Notes under the pieces: generated by a model
What the model was told of the DNA's origin: nothing
What the model saw: only the letters and a program-made list of their open reading frames with translations
Database searches by the model: none
Program-made: the position numbers and the translations under genes
Part shown: piece by piece, positions 34,072 to 43,067 of the stretch
Numbering within the stretch: position 1 is the stretch's first letter
Layout: each line of letters starts with the position of its first letter
Assembly (NCBI RefSeq): GCF_006442205.1
Contig: NZ_VFVR01000009.1
Coordinates: 236,813-300,812 of the forward strand
Source of the DNA: Mesorhizobium sp. B2-3-12
Lineage (GTDB): Bacteria; Pseudomonadota; Alphaproteobacteria; Rhizobiales; Rhizobiaceae
Direction: 5' to 3'
Length of the DNA: 64,000 bases

Positions 34072-34503
34072 TCAGTCAGTCCGCGCCAGAAGCTCTTCCA
34101 GCTTCTCCAGGAATTGCGGCCAGCCCATCTTGGCGCCGCCATAGGCGCGTCTCTGGTCGGGCCGGAAACCGGCCTGCTCCATGCGCAGATGGGTTCCCGT
34201 CGGTGTCGGCGTGAGCGTGAAGGTCACCACGCTCCTGAGATCGAAGGCCGGATCCTGGTGCGCTAGGTTCCAGCTGTAGGACAGCGTCCTGTGCGGCTCG
34301 ACGGCAAGCACCTCGCAGTCCAGCACGCCGCCCCAGTCGGCGCTGATGTTGAAGCGGTGGCCGACAGTAGGCTTGAAATCGTTCTTCATCAGCCACTCCT
34401 CGATCAGATGCGGTTGCGTCAACGCGCGCCAGAGTTTTTCGGGCGGATGGGAAATCTCCCGCTCGACGACGACAGTGCGGGTTTCCTTTGCACTATCGTT
34501 CAC
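34072..34503 (-). CDS. SRPBCC/AHSA1-family ligand-binding protein
   Basis: 143 residues. VVEREISHPPEKLWRALTQPHLIEEWLM... and WDGGVLDCEVLAVEPHRTLSYSWN... with the C-terminal LRMEQAGFR show the helix-grip fold of Activator of Hsp90 ATPase homologue-like proteins. Overlaps the ArsR gene by four bases and is co-transcribed with it. Confidence 0.88.
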   Translation of the reverse strand: MNDSAKETRTVVVEREISHPPEKLWRALTQPHLIEEWLMKNDFKPTVGHRFNISADWGGVLDCEVLAVEPHRTLSYSWNLAHQDPAFDLRSVVTFTLTPTPTGTHLRMEQAGFRPDQRRAYGGAKMGWPQFLEKLEELLARTD

Positions 34504-34823
34504 TGGTCCATCCTTTTGAGCAGATCCTCAAGGTCGTCGAACCGGCTTTCCCAGAACCCTGCCATCTCCCGCGTCCAGTCCATCAGCGGCGCCAACGCGG
34601 CGAGCTGGGCGCTGTAATGCGTCTGGCGGCCCTCATGGCGGTCGCGCACCAGCCCGGCCTGCTTCAGCACGCCCAGATGCTTCGACACCGCCGGCTGCGA
34701 GACGCCGGCCTGTGTCGTCAGCGCTCCGACCGTCTGCTCGCCCTGGCGGCAAAGCCGTTCGAAGATCGCGCGCCTGGTCGGGTCGGCGAGCGTCCTGAAG
34801 ATCATGTCATGAGCGTCTGGCAT
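34500..34823 (-). CDS. ArsR-family HTH regulator
   Basis: 107 residues. RRAIFERLCRQGEQTVGALTTQAGVSQPAVSKHLGVLKQAGLVRDRHEGRQTHYS is a complete ArsR winged HTH; no metal-binding cysteine motif, so it belongs to the AHSA1-linked group rather than the arsenic sensors. Likely autoregulates the ArsR-AHSA1-VOC operon. Confidence 0.9.
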   Translation of the reverse strand: MPDAHDMIFRTLADPTRRAIFERLCRQGEQTVGALTTQAGVSQPAVSKHLGVLKQAGLVRDRHEGRQTHYSAQLAALAPLMDWTREMAGFWESRFDDLEDLLKRMDQ

Positions 34824-34914
34824 TCCTAATCGATAACCCGTTGGCTATTGGTTGACGTATAACCACAGGGATATATGTTCGTCAAGGGGAAGATTGGGAA
34901 GGCGGTAGCCGAAG

Positions 34915-35028
34915 CCCCAAACTTCGTCTTCCACGGGCGGAGCAAGGAGCGTAGCGACGCGGCGCAAACCCCTGGGTCTCCGCGACGGAGCTTCGCTCCT
35001 GCTTCGCCCAGGGATGACGAAATTGAGA
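34915..35028. repeat. Intergenic repeat, relative of 5048-5262
   Basis: CTTCGTCTTCCACGGGCGGAGC... GCCCAGGGATGACGAAATTG with internal CGCGACGGAGCTTCGCTCC; same family as the repeat near 5.1 kb but shorter. The 34824-35092 gap also holds the ArsR promoter. Confidence 0.7.
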
Positions 35029-35092
35029 GGCTCCCGCCAATCACCAACGCAGGCGATCCATCAACACAGGCGACTGGCTCCGTGCAAAGCCA

Positions 35093-35818
35093 TTAGACGC
35101 CGGCATGCAGGCTCCCGATCTCCCGCGCCACCAGTTCCTGCAGCTGCCACAGATTGCGGTCGCGTATGCCGCGGGCGTCGAGGTGGCGGATCGTCTCGAA
35201 CAGATATTGCGCGCCTGAGCCCCAATGGCCGACGGCGCTCGCCAGCGTCGCGGCGACCGCGTTCTTGTCGAGCTTGCCGGCATAGCGCGGATTGGCGGGG
35301 TCGACGACGAAGCCCAGCGCCCGGCATGGCCCCGATGATGTGGTGACCCGCAGCCAGCGCGGCACGTTGACGGCGGGCAGGATGGTCATTTCGCGGCGCA
35401 GCAGTGCTTCCAGATTTTCGGCGACCGGTTCGGCGATCTCGAACACCATGCCCTGGCACTGGCCGCCACGGTCGAGCGCCATCATCAGCCCGGGCTGATC
35501 GAGCGTGCCGCGAAAGCGCTGCACCGTGAAGCAGAACGAGCGGTGCCAACCCCGCGCCACCGCCCGCTCGCCGCCCCTCACCTCGCCGGCCGGCTTCCAC
35601 AGCAGCGAGCCGTAGGCGAACAACTTTAGCGGCCCGGCCGGTGCCGAGGCCAGGATATCGTCGCGAACCCGCCCATAGTCGGCGTCGGTCATCGGGATCA
35701 CGCCCGGCACCGGCCCGGCATCCTCGACCGCCCGCAGCGTACGCGCGACAAGCGCCTCGGTCAGCGCCATGGGTGCCTTGCGTGGCGCGATGGAAGTTGG
35801 CTTCTTCATGTTCGTCAT
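35093..35818 (-). CDS. ChaC-like gamma-glutamylcyclotransferase
   Basis: 241 residues. FAYGSLLWKPAGE near residue 68 is the substrate-binding YGSL motif of the family, and the Glu of the catalytic stretch (GMVFEIAEPVAENLEALLRREM) follows. Members cleave glutathione or gamma-glutamyl peptides to 5-oxoproline. Cytoplasmic. Start at MTNMKKP chosen by frame; alternative is the Met three codons on. Confidence 0.88.
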   Translation of the reverse strand: MTNMKKPTSIAPRKAPMALTEALVARTLRAVEDAGPVPGVIPMTDADYGRVRDDILASAPAGPLKLFAYGSLLWKPAGEVRGGERAVARGWHRSFCFTVQRFRGTLDQPGLMMALDRGGQCQGMVFEIAEPVAENLEALLRREMTILPAVNVPRWLRVTTSSGPCRALGFVVDPANPRYAGKLDKNAVAATLASAVGHWGSGAQYLFETIRHLDARGIRDRNLWQLQELVAREIGSLHAGV

Positions 35819-35957
35819 GTTGCTGAAGGCAGAGGGATTCTCAAGGGTGCTGGACGCTCGGGCATCGCTTCACGTTCCGAGTTCGCTGAGTGCTTTTCCG
35901 CAAACGTTGCGCTGAGGTGAGTTAGCCCGCCCAAGCGCTTGAAAAGACTCCTCTCTG

Positions 35958-36812
35958 CTATCGCCCCGGCGCCGCGCTCAACTCGCTGCGCCGCCAAGCG
36001 GCCGGCGAGATGCCGACGGAGCGTTTGAACTCGCGGCCGAAATGGTAGACGTCGCAGAAGCCACAGGCTTCGGCCACTTCCGCCAGCGGTTGCTCGCCCT
36101 GCACCAGCAGCGACTGCGCCTGCATCAGCCGTTCGCGCACCAGCCATTGGTGCGGGCTGGTGCGCAGATGCTTCTGGAACAGCCGGCGCAATTGCGAGGG
36201 ACCGAGGCCGGTCACCGCCAGCAGGTCCGGCGCGCCCCAGGCAAAGCCGGGCTCGGCGCGCATGGCGTCGAGCGCGGCGGCCAGCGGCCCGGGCAGATCG
36301 TCATGGCTGGCGCCGCCAGTCGCGCGGTCGACCAGAAGCAGGAACTCCGCGACCAGCTGGTTGAGGCGCAGGTCAAGCCCGGCGTCGCGCCGCCGCAGCG
36401 CCGAAAACAGCCGCTCGAACCACGGCGCCGGGCTCGCCGCCTCCGCGAACACGGCGCGCGGCGCGCCGTCGCCGAACAGCTTGCGCCGCAGCGCCACCGG
36501 ATCCGGTCCGTCGAGCCTGAACCAGAGCAGCGTCCAGGGGTCGGCGGGATCGGCGCAATGCACATGCGGCGCTTCATTGGCCATCCACACCAGGTGGCCG
36601 GCGCGCATCTCCAGCCGCTGCCCCAACGTCTCGACATGGCCCCTGCCGGAGACGCAGTAGAGGATGTCCTGGCCGGGATAAAAAGGCCGTTCTATGCGGT
36701 AATCGCGCGCCGCCGCGACCTTGCCGGCGCGCGGCACGCTGAACGCCGCGCGCGTCCAGCCGCCGGCCGGCACATAGTGAAAACTCTCAATGACGGCGTT
36801 CTTTTCGAGCAT
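35958..36812 (-). CDS. AraC-family regulator, divergent from PhyH/sugar operon
   Basis: 284 residues from the Met at 36812; an earlier in-frame Met is possible. N-terminal cupin-type sensor (AAARDYRIERPFYPGQDILYCVSGRGHVETLGQRLEMRAGHLVWMANEAPHVHCADP). C-terminal AraC HTHs (TGLGPSQLRRLFQKHLRTSPHQWLVRERLMQAQSLL and VAEACGFCDVYHFGREFKRSVGISPAAWRR). Divergent from the PhyH gene, so the likely regulator of that operon. Confidence 0.9.
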   Translation of the reverse strand: MLEKNAVIESFHYVPAGGWTRAAFSVPRAGKVAAARDYRIERPFYPGQDILYCVSGRGHVETLGQRLEMRAGHLVWMANEAPHVHCADPADPWTLLWFRLDGPDPVALRRKLFGDGAPRAVFAEAASPAPWFERLFSALRRRDAGLDLRLNQLVAEFLLLVDRATGGASHDDLPGPLAAALDAMRAEPGFAWGAPDLLAVTGLGPSQLRRLFQKHLRTSPHQWLVRERLMQAQSLLVQGEQPLAEVAEACGFCDVYHFGREFKRSVGISPAAWRRSELSAAPGR

Positions 36813-36995
36813 GCGCGTTTTATACAAAAAGATCGCCCTGCTGTCCATTTTGTTGGCCACCGGGCGTCGCTATGGTTGCTCTCATGAGGCCGGGGATAAC
36901 GGCAGGCAACGGCCCAAAACCCCGATTTTCCAGCCATTCGCGGCGGATCGCGCCATGGAGTGGCCGCTGTCAGGCATGCCAGGGAGGCAAGACGA

Positions 36996-37760
36996 ATGTT
37001 GGCGATGACGAGGAAAGAAGCGGAAGACTACGCCCGCGACGGATACATTATCCGCAGGGGTCTGCTCAGCGTGGCGGAGGTAGAAGATTTCCGCGACCAT
37101 GCCCGCAGGCAACTCGAGGCGGAAAACAAGAGCGGCGCCGTGATGGCCAAGGGCGACAAGGAGGGCAAGACCACCCTCCTGAAAATGTGGACCAAGGCCG
37201 AGGACGACAAATACGGGCTGCTCGCCCGCGACGAGCGCATGGTCGATCTCGCCGAAGACGCTGTCGGCAAGCCGATCTACCTCTACAGCCACAAGATGAC
37301 CATGAAGCAGCCCAATGAGGGCGGCGCCTGGGAATGGCATCAGGATTTCGGCTATTGGTATAATTATGGCTGCCTGGCGCCGGAGATGATGAGCATCTAT
37401 GTCGCGCTCGACAAGGCGACCCGGCAGAATGGCTGCCTGCAGGTGCTGAAGGGCACGCACAAGCTCGGCCGCCTCAACCACATCCGCGAGAACGACCAGA
37501 CCAATGTCGAGCAGGAACACCTCGAGGCGGCACTCAAGCGCTACGAGCATATCTATGTCGAGATGGAAGCCGGCGACGCGCTGATCTTCGACGGCAATCT
37601 CTTGCACCGCTCGGACGCCAATCGTTCCGACACCTATCGCTGGGGCTATATCTGCTCCTACAACGCCATCGAGAACGCGCCCTTCAAGAAGGTTCGCGAA
37701 TACGGAAACTTCGACGAACTGCGCAAGGTGCCGGCCGGCTCGTTCCGCAAGGCATCGTAA
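36996..37760 (+). CDS. PhyH-family 2-oxoglutarate-dependent dioxygenase
   Basis: 254 residues, start with AGGGAGG. Iron ligands are visible: WEWHQDFGYW gives His115 and Asp117, with the distal His in NLLHRSDANR (His204) and an Arg shortly after for 2-oxoglutarate. Members hydroxylate or demethylate small substrates. It heads a run of sugar-transport and kinase genes and is presumably the first catabolic or trimming enzyme for the imported compound; substrate unknown. Confidence 0.88.
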   Translation: MLAMTRKEAEDYARDGYIIRRGLLSVAEVEDFRDHARRQLEAENKSGAVMAKGDKEGKTTLLKMWTKAEDDKYGLLARDERMVDLAEDAVGKPIYLYSHKMTMKQPNEGGAWEWHQDFGYWYNYGCLAPEMMSIYVALDKATRQNGCLQVLKGTHKLGRLNHIRENDQTNVEQEHLEAALKRYEHIYVEMEAGDALIFDGNLLHRSDANRSDTYRWGYICSYNAIENAPFKKVREYGNFDELRKVPAGSFRKAS

Positions 37761-37797
37761 CGCGACGACATCGGCACGGGCGGCCACGCCCAAGCCT

Positions 37798-37828
37798 GGC
37801 CATGATCCCTTTTCGAAAGATCGTGGCC
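37798..37828 (+). terminator. Hairpin after PhyH gene
   Basis: GGCCATGATC (37798-37807) and GATCGTGGCC (37819-37828) pair with one mismatch around an 11-base loop, 38 bases after the PhyH stop. No T-run. May attenuate read-through into the transporter genes. Confidence 0.4.
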
Positions 37829-37965
37829 GAACAGGGAGATAGAGCCTCATCCTGAATCACTTCGGGAACGGCTTCGAGGCATCGGCCCGAGCTCGGCGGG
37901 GTCGATGAAACGCAGAAGTGGCCATGCCGGTGAGGACCGGCGGCCGCGCTGAGGGAGGATAATGT

Positions 37966-38988
37966 ATGACCCATGCGGTCAGGACCGGCGCGCGCGCGCC
38001 AGCCACCGACCGATTCACGCTGGCGCGGCTTTTGCGGGCGCGCGAGGCGGGCGTGTTCATCGCGCTCCTCGTAATGTGCCTGTTCCTGTCCTTCGCCACC
38101 GATGGATTCCTGACATCGCTGAACCTGCTCAATGTCGGGCGCCAGGTCTCCCTGCTCGGGATCATGGCGGTCGGCATGACGTTCGTCTTGATCGCCGGTG
38201 AGGTCGACCTTTCGGTCGGCTCGACCTACGCGCTGTCGGGCCTTGCCACCGGCATGCTGATCATCGCCGGCTGGGCGCTGCTGCCGGCCATCGGCGCCGG
38301 CCTCCTGACCGGTATCGTCATCGGCCTGATCAATGGCGTGCTCTCCACCTATGGCCGCCTGCCCTCGCTGATCGCCACGCTCGGCATGTTGTCGATCGTA
38401 CGCGGCGCCGCGCTGATCCTGACCAACGGCCAGCCGGTCACGGTCAATGCCCGCAACGGCGCGCTGCCCGATGTGCTGGCGAGCTTTGGCTTCATGGGCC
38501 AGGGCTATCTGTTCAGCGTCATCCCCATGCAGCTCGTGTTCTTCGTCATCGTGGCCGCCCTTGCCTGGCTGGTGCTGTCCTTCTCCAATTTCGGCTTCCG
38601 CGTCTATGCCGTCGGCGGCAGCGCCAAGGCGGCGCGGGTTTCCGGCATCTCCGTCAACAAGGTCAAGATATCGGCCTTCGTGCTGATGGGCGTGCTTGCA
38701 GCCTTCGCCGGCATTCTCGGCCTTGCCTTCCTGCCCTCCAGCCAGGCCGGACGCACCGGGCTTGGCCTGGAGCTCGACGTCATCGCCGCCACCATCGTCG
38801 GCGGCGCCTCGCTGTCGGGGGGCGAAGGCACCATCCTCGGCACCATCCTGGGCGTGCTCATCATCGGCGTCATGCGCAACGGCCTGGTGCTGATGGGCGT
38901 GTCGCCCTTCGTCCAGGAACTGATGATCGGCCTGGTCATCATCATAGCGGTCGGCATCGACAAATGGAGCACGCGCCGCCCCACTTAA
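37966..38988 (+). CDS. RbsC-like sugar ABC permease
   Basis: 340 residues, about eight to ten helices of the BPD_transp_2 type. VGMTFVLIAGEVDLSVGSTYALSGLATGML carries the EVDLSVGS signature; VGGASLSGGEGTILGTILGVLIIGVMRNGLVLMGVSP is the family's C-terminal block. Start ATG at 37966 has GAGGGAGGA 8 bases upstream. Partner of the next two genes. Confidence 0.9.
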   Translation: MTHAVRTGARAPATDRFTLARLLRAREAGVFIALLVMCLFLSFATDGFLTSLNLLNVGRQVSLLGIMAVGMTFVLIAGEVDLSVGSTYALSGLATGMLIIAGWALLPAIGAGLLTGIVIGLINGVLSTYGRLPSLIATLGMLSIVRGAALILTNGQPVTVNARNGALPDVLASFGFMGQGYLFSVIPMQLVFFVIVAALAWLVLSFSNFGFRVYAVGGSAKAARVSGISVNKVKISAFVLMGVLAAFAGILGLAFLPSSQAGRTGLGLELDVIAATIVGGASLSGGEGTILGTILGVLIIGVMRNGLVLMGVSPFVQELMIGLVIIIAVGIDKWSTRRPT

Positions 38989-39053
38989 TCCAAAAAACAA
39001 CGGGTTAGATCCACGACACAGAAGCAACCAGAACCAAAAAGGGAGGACTATCC

Positions 39054-40022
39054 ATGAACATCAGACACGTCATTCTCGCGGCGGCAATCGGCCTGTTTCC
39101 GCTCTCGGCGCACGCCGCGTCCAAGCTCGCCGATTTCCAGCTCGCACCGCGCATCAAGGCCAAGATCGACGCCGGCCAGCAGCTCGATTTCTACGTCTCC
39201 TACCATGACGTCTCGAACGAATTCGCGCCCTTCATGAAGGCCGGCGTCGAGCGCGCCGCCAAGGAGGACAAGGTCGGTGCCCAGTTCATCGGTCCGGTCG
39301 GCGCCGATGCCGACGGCCAGATCTCGGAGATCGAGACGCTGATGGGCAAGATGGACGGGCTGGCGATCTCCTCGGTTTCGACCGACGCGCTGGCGCCGGT
39401 GATCGACCGCGTCATCGCCGCCGGCATCCCGGTCGTCACCTTCAACACCGATAACCCCGAGAGCAAACGCCTCGCCTTCGCCGGCCAGGACCTCGTCCAG
39501 TCCGGCCGCGAGGCCGGCAAGCTGATGGCGAAAGTGCTTGATGGCAAGGGCAAGGTGATGATCACCACCATCGACGCCGCCGCCCAATGGTCGCTCGACC
39601 GCGAGAAGGGCGCGCGCGAGGCACTCAAGGCCGAATCCGGCATCGAGGTGGTCAACACGCTCAACACCGGCACCGACCCGCAGAAGATCTATTCGGCGAT
39701 CGAGAACGCCATGCTCGCCAATCCGTCGATATCAGGCGTGCTGTCGCTCGAATGCTGCTCGACGCCGGCCGCCGGCACCTGGGTGGAGCGCAACAAGGCC
39801 GCCGACAAGGTCAAGGTCGTCGGCTTCGACCTGCTCGACCAGACGGTGCAGCTCGTCCAGGACGGCAATGTCGATGCCACCATCGACCAGGCGCCGGAAA
39901 AGCAGGGCTTTGCCGCCGTCGACCTCCTGGTAAAATTCCTCAAGGGCGAGCCGATCGACAATGTCGACACCGGCGTCGGCATCTACACCAAGGAAAACAT
40001 CGCCGAGGTCGTCAAGAAGTAA
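39054..40022 (+). CDS. Sugar ABC transporter substrate-binding protein (RbsB-like)
   Basis: 322 residues; start with GGGAGGA. Signal peptide residues 1-22 (cleavage after AHA). Periplasmic binding protein family 1/4 fold with GLAISSVSTDALAPVIDRVIAAGIPVVTFNTDNPESKRLAFAGQD and SLECCSTPAAGTWVERNKAADKVKVVGFDLL. Two adjacent cysteines are unusual for the family. The ligand is not predictable. Confidence 0.9.
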   Translation: MNIRHVILAAAIGLFPLSAHAASKLADFQLAPRIKAKIDAGQQLDFYVSYHDVSNEFAPFMKAGVERAAKEDKVGAQFIGPVGADADGQISEIETLMGKMDGLAISSVSTDALAPVIDRVIAAGIPVVTFNTDNPESKRLAFAGQDLVQSGREAGKLMAKVLDGKGKVMITTIDAAAQWSLDREKGAREALKAESGIEVVNTLNTGTDPQKIYSAIENAMLANPSISGVLSLECCSTPAAGTWVERNKAADKVKVVGFDLLDQTVQLVQDGNVDATIDQAPEKQGFAAVDLLVKFLKGEPIDNVDTGVGIYTKENIAEVVKK

Positions 40023-40036
40023 GCCTCGGTTCGGCA

Positions 40037-40066
40037 CGGCCGCCGATCCCCGTGGACCGGCGGCCG
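40037..40066 (+). terminator. Hairpin between binding-protein and ATPase genes
   Basis: Perfect 9-base stem CGGCCGCCG (40037-40045) and CGGCGGCCG (40058-40066) with a 12-base loop, 14 bases after the stop of the binding-protein gene. Likely a partial terminator or mRNA stabiliser that raises binding protein over ATPase. Confidence 0.55.
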
Positions 40067-40103
40067 CTTGCGCGAATTCAACCAGCCCCAAGCCAGCAGG
40101 TCC

Positions 40104-41621
40104 ATGACAGAGCAACCGACCCCTGCCCCGATCGTCGAGATTTTCGGACTGACCAAGCGGTTCCCCGGCGTGCTGGCGCTCGACCGCATTTCCGTCGCCT
40201 TCCGGCCCGGCGAGGTCCATGCCGTGATCGGCGAGAACGGCGCCGGCAAGTCGACGCTGATGAACATCCTGGCCGGCGACCTGCAGCCCGATGGCGGCGA
40301 GATCCGCATCGACGGCAAGCCGGCCACCATCGCCTCGCCGCTCGCCAGCCGCACCGCAGGCATCACCGTCGTCTATCAGGAGCTGGCGCTCTGCCCGACG
40401 CTGACCATCGCCGAAAACATCATGATGTCCGACATGGCGGCGCGCTCCGTGGTGTCGCTGGTGCCGCGCGACGAGATGCGGCGCGAGGCACGCGCGGCAC
40501 TCACCCGGCTCGGCATGGGCACGCTCGACCCCGACACCAAGGTTGGCCGCCTGTCGGTCGCCGAAATGCAGCTGGTCGAGATCGCCGGCGCCATCCGCCA
40601 GCGCGCCCGCGTGCTGGTGCTGGACGAACCCAATTCGGCGCTCTCCAAGCGCGAGAGCGACCGACTGTTCGACATCGTCAAGCAGTTGCGCGGCGAAGGC
40701 GTCACCGTCATCTACGTCTCGCATCATCTGAAGGAAGTGCTCGACCTCGCCGACCGCATCACCGTGATGCGCGATGGCCGCACCATCGAAACCATGGACA
40801 ATTCGGGTCTGTCGGAAGAGCGGCTGATCCGCGCCATGGTCGGCCGCGAGCTGGACACCGCGCGGCAGTGGTCGCTGCAGGCCGAGGCGCGCTCGCATGA
40901 GGCGCCGGTCGTGCTCGCCGTCGAGAAGCTGACCGCGCCCGGCCTGGACGAGGTGAGTTTTCATGCCCGCGCCGGCGAGATCCTCGGCATTGGCGGCCTG
41001 CCGGATTCCGGCAAGGACATGCTCGGCGAAGCCTTGTTCGGCCTCTGCTCCCGGCATGGACGCCTCACCATCGACGGCAAGGAATTGCGCGGCGGCGACC
41101 CCCAGGCCTCGATCCGCAACGGCATGGCGCTGGTTCCGGCCGACCGGCGCGGCGCCGGCGCGCTGTTGACCATGAGCGTCGCCAACAATGTCGTCTCGGC
41201 CTCGCTGCCGCGCTTTTCGCTGGCCGGCTTCATGCGGCGTGGCGCCGTGCGCCGCGAGGCGCGCGCGCAGGTCGCCCGGCTCGATGCGCGCATTTCACAT
41301 CTTGGCCAGAAACTGGCGACGCTGTCGGGCGGCAACCAGCAGAAAATCATCCTCGGCCGCAGCCTCGTCACCAACCCGCGCGTGCTGGTGCTGCACGAGC
41401 CGACGCGCGGCGTCGATGTCGGCGCCAAGGCCGAGATCTACGCCATCTTGCGCGGCATCGCCGGCGAAGGCGTGGCGGTGGTGATGATCTCGTCGGAAAT
41501 TCCCGAATTGATCATGAACGCCGAACGCGTTCTGGTGCTGCGCAATGGCCGCATTTCGGGCGAACTGACCGGAGCCGGCATCAACGAGGAAGCGATCCTG
41601 GCGCGCGCCATGGCGTCCTGA
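40104..41621 (+). CDS. Sugar ABC ATPase, two nucleotide-binding domains (RbsA/MglA-like)
   Basis: 505 residues. First domain has Walker A GENGAGKST (about 43-51) and Walker B VLVLDEPNSALS, with Asn in place of the usual Thr. The second domain, as usual for this class, lacks a canonical Walker A (GGLPDSGKD) but carries SGGNQQKIILGRSLVTNPRVLVLHEPTRGVDVG, in which the Walker B Asp is His. Couples ATP to import with the two preceding proteins. Confidence 0.92.
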   Translation: MTEQPTPAPIVEIFGLTKRFPGVLALDRISVAFRPGEVHAVIGENGAGKSTLMNILAGDLQPDGGEIRIDGKPATIASPLASRTAGITVVYQELALCPTLTIAENIMMSDMAARSVVSLVPRDEMRREARAALTRLGMGTLDPDTKVGRLSVAEMQLVEIAGAIRQRARVLVLDEPNSALSKRESDRLFDIVKQLRGEGVTVIYVSHHLKEVLDLADRITVMRDGRTIETMDNSGLSEERLIRAMVGRELDTARQWSLQAEARSHEAPVVLAVEKLTAPGLDEVSFHARAGEILGIGGLPDSGKDMLGEALFGLCSRHGRLTIDGKELRGGDPQASIRNGMALVPADRRGAGALLTMSVANNVVSASLPRFSLAGFMRRGAVRREARAQVARLDARISHLGQKLATLSGGNQQKIILGRSLVTNPRVLVLHEPTRGVDVGAKAEIYAILRGIAGEGVAVVMISSEIPELIMNAERVLVLRNGRISGELTGAGINEEAILARAMAS

Positions 41622-41633
41622 ACGAGGGGATTG

Positions 41634-42608
41634 ATGAGCAAGACCGCACCCAAGATCACCATCGTCGGCAGCTTCGCCGTCGGCCTGACCATGCGCGCGC
41701 CCAAACTGCCGATCTTCGGCGAGACCATGCTCGGCACCGATTTCGACATGGGCGCCGGCGGTAAGGGTTCGAACCAGGCGGTGGCGACCGCAAGGCTGGG
41801 CGCCAGCTCCTCGCTGGTCGCCATCATCGGCACCGACAAGCTGGCCGGCATCGCCACCGACCTCTACGCGGCCGAGGGCGTCGATGCGAGCCTGGTCTCG
41901 ACGCGCACCGAACGCGCCACCGGCGTCGGCTTCATCATCCTCAACGACAAGGGCGAGAACTTCATCATCCTCGACATGGGCGCCAACGAACTGATGGACG
42001 CGGCGGTCGTCGACACCGCCGAGACGCGCATCGCCCAAAGCGACGTGGTGATGACCGTGCTCGAAGTGCCGATCCCCGCCGCCGCCCGCGCCATGGAGCT
42101 TGGCCGCCGGCATGGCGCCCGCACCATCCTCAATCCGGCCCCGGCACGCCAGTTGCCGGACGCGATCTTCAGGGATGTCGACTATCTCACCCCGAACGAG
42201 AGCGAATTGCGCATCCTGCTCGGCCTGCCCGCCGACGATCCGCGTTCCTCGCGTGAACTCGCCGGCGAGTTGCGCCGGCGCGGCGTACGCAATGTGGTGG
42301 TGACGCTCGGCCGCAGCGGCGCGCTGATCCTGACCGACGAACTCGACGTCATGGTACCGGCGGTGCCGGTGGAAGTGGTCGACACGACGGGCGCCGGAGA
42401 CGCCTTCAATTCCGGCTTCGCCGTGGCGCTGGCCGAGGGCCGCGACATCGTCGACGCGGTGCGCTTCGGCGTCGTCTGCGGCGCCATCGCCTGCACCAGG
42501 CTCGGCGTCATTCCGGGCCTGCCCGAGCGCGCCCAGGCCGACGCGCTCTACGCCGACGCAATCAAGACGACATGGCCCCAAAAGACAGCACAGAAGGAAA
42601 AAACATGA
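41634..42608 (+). CDS. PfkB-family sugar kinase (ribokinase-like)
   Basis: 324 residues. GGKGSNQAVATARLG near residue 43 binds the sugar; DTTGAGDAFNSGF is the C-terminal anion-hole/catalytic Asp motif of PfkB kinases. Phosphorylates the imported sugar, probably at the terminal hydroxyl. Starts 12 bases after the ATPase stop; its stop overlaps the RbsD start (ATGA). Confidence 0.92.
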   Translation: MSKTAPKITIVGSFAVGLTMRAPKLPIFGETMLGTDFDMGAGGKGSNQAVATARLGASSSLVAIIGTDKLAGIATDLYAAEGVDASLVSTRTERATGVGFIILNDKGENFIILDMGANELMDAAVVDTAETRIAQSDVVMTVLEVPIPAAARAMELGRRHGARTILNPAPARQLPDAIFRDVDYLTPNESELRILLGLPADDPRSSRELAGELRRRGVRNVVVTLGRSGALILTDELDVMVPAVPVEVVDTTGAGDAFNSGFAVALAEGRDIVDAVRFGVVCGAIACTRLGVIPGLPERAQADALYADAIKTTWPQKTAQKEKT

Positions 42609-43066
42609 ACCGGAACCGGCTGCTCAACGCCGAACTGTCGCACGCCATCGCCTCGATGGGCCATGGCGATCTGATGATCGTCTGCGACGCGGGCTTTCCG
42701 ATCCCGTCGAGCGCCTGGCGCATCGACCTCGCCATCTCGCCCGACGTGCCGGATCTCGAAACCGTGCTCGGACCGATCGCCGAGAACCTGATCGCCGAGC
42801 GCGTCGGCTATGCCGACACGTTGCCGGTGCACAACGCGCCACTGCTGGCGAAACTGAAGCGCCTCTTCCCCGACGCCGATTTCGAGACGGTGACGCACGA
42901 GACCATCCTCGGCGAGATGGCGAAAAAGGCCAAGGTCATCGTGCGCACCGGCGCTTTCGACCCATGGGGCAATATCCTCATCTATTCCGGCGTAGACGTG
43001 CCGGCATGGTTCTCCAAGCCCGGCGTAGTGGCGCCCGATTATTACGCGAAGAAATTGAAAGGCTGA
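42605..43066 (+). CDS. RbsD/FucU-family sugar mutarotase
   Basis: 153 residues. LSHAIASMGHGDLMIVCDAGFPIP near the N-terminus holds the conserved His and Asp used for pyranose/furanose or anomer interconversion; ILIYSGVDV is the matching C-terminal strand. Overlaps the kinase gene by four bases, so translationally coupled. Prepares the sugar form for the kinase. Confidence 0.9.
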   Translation: MNRNRLLNAELSHAIASMGHGDLMIVCDAGFPIPSSAWRIDLAISPDVPDLETVLGPIAENLIAERVGYADTLPVHNAPLLAKLKRLFPDADFETVTHETILGEMAKKAKVIVRTGAFDPWGNILIYSGVDVPAWFSKPGVVAPDYYAKKLKG

Positions 43067-43067
43067 C

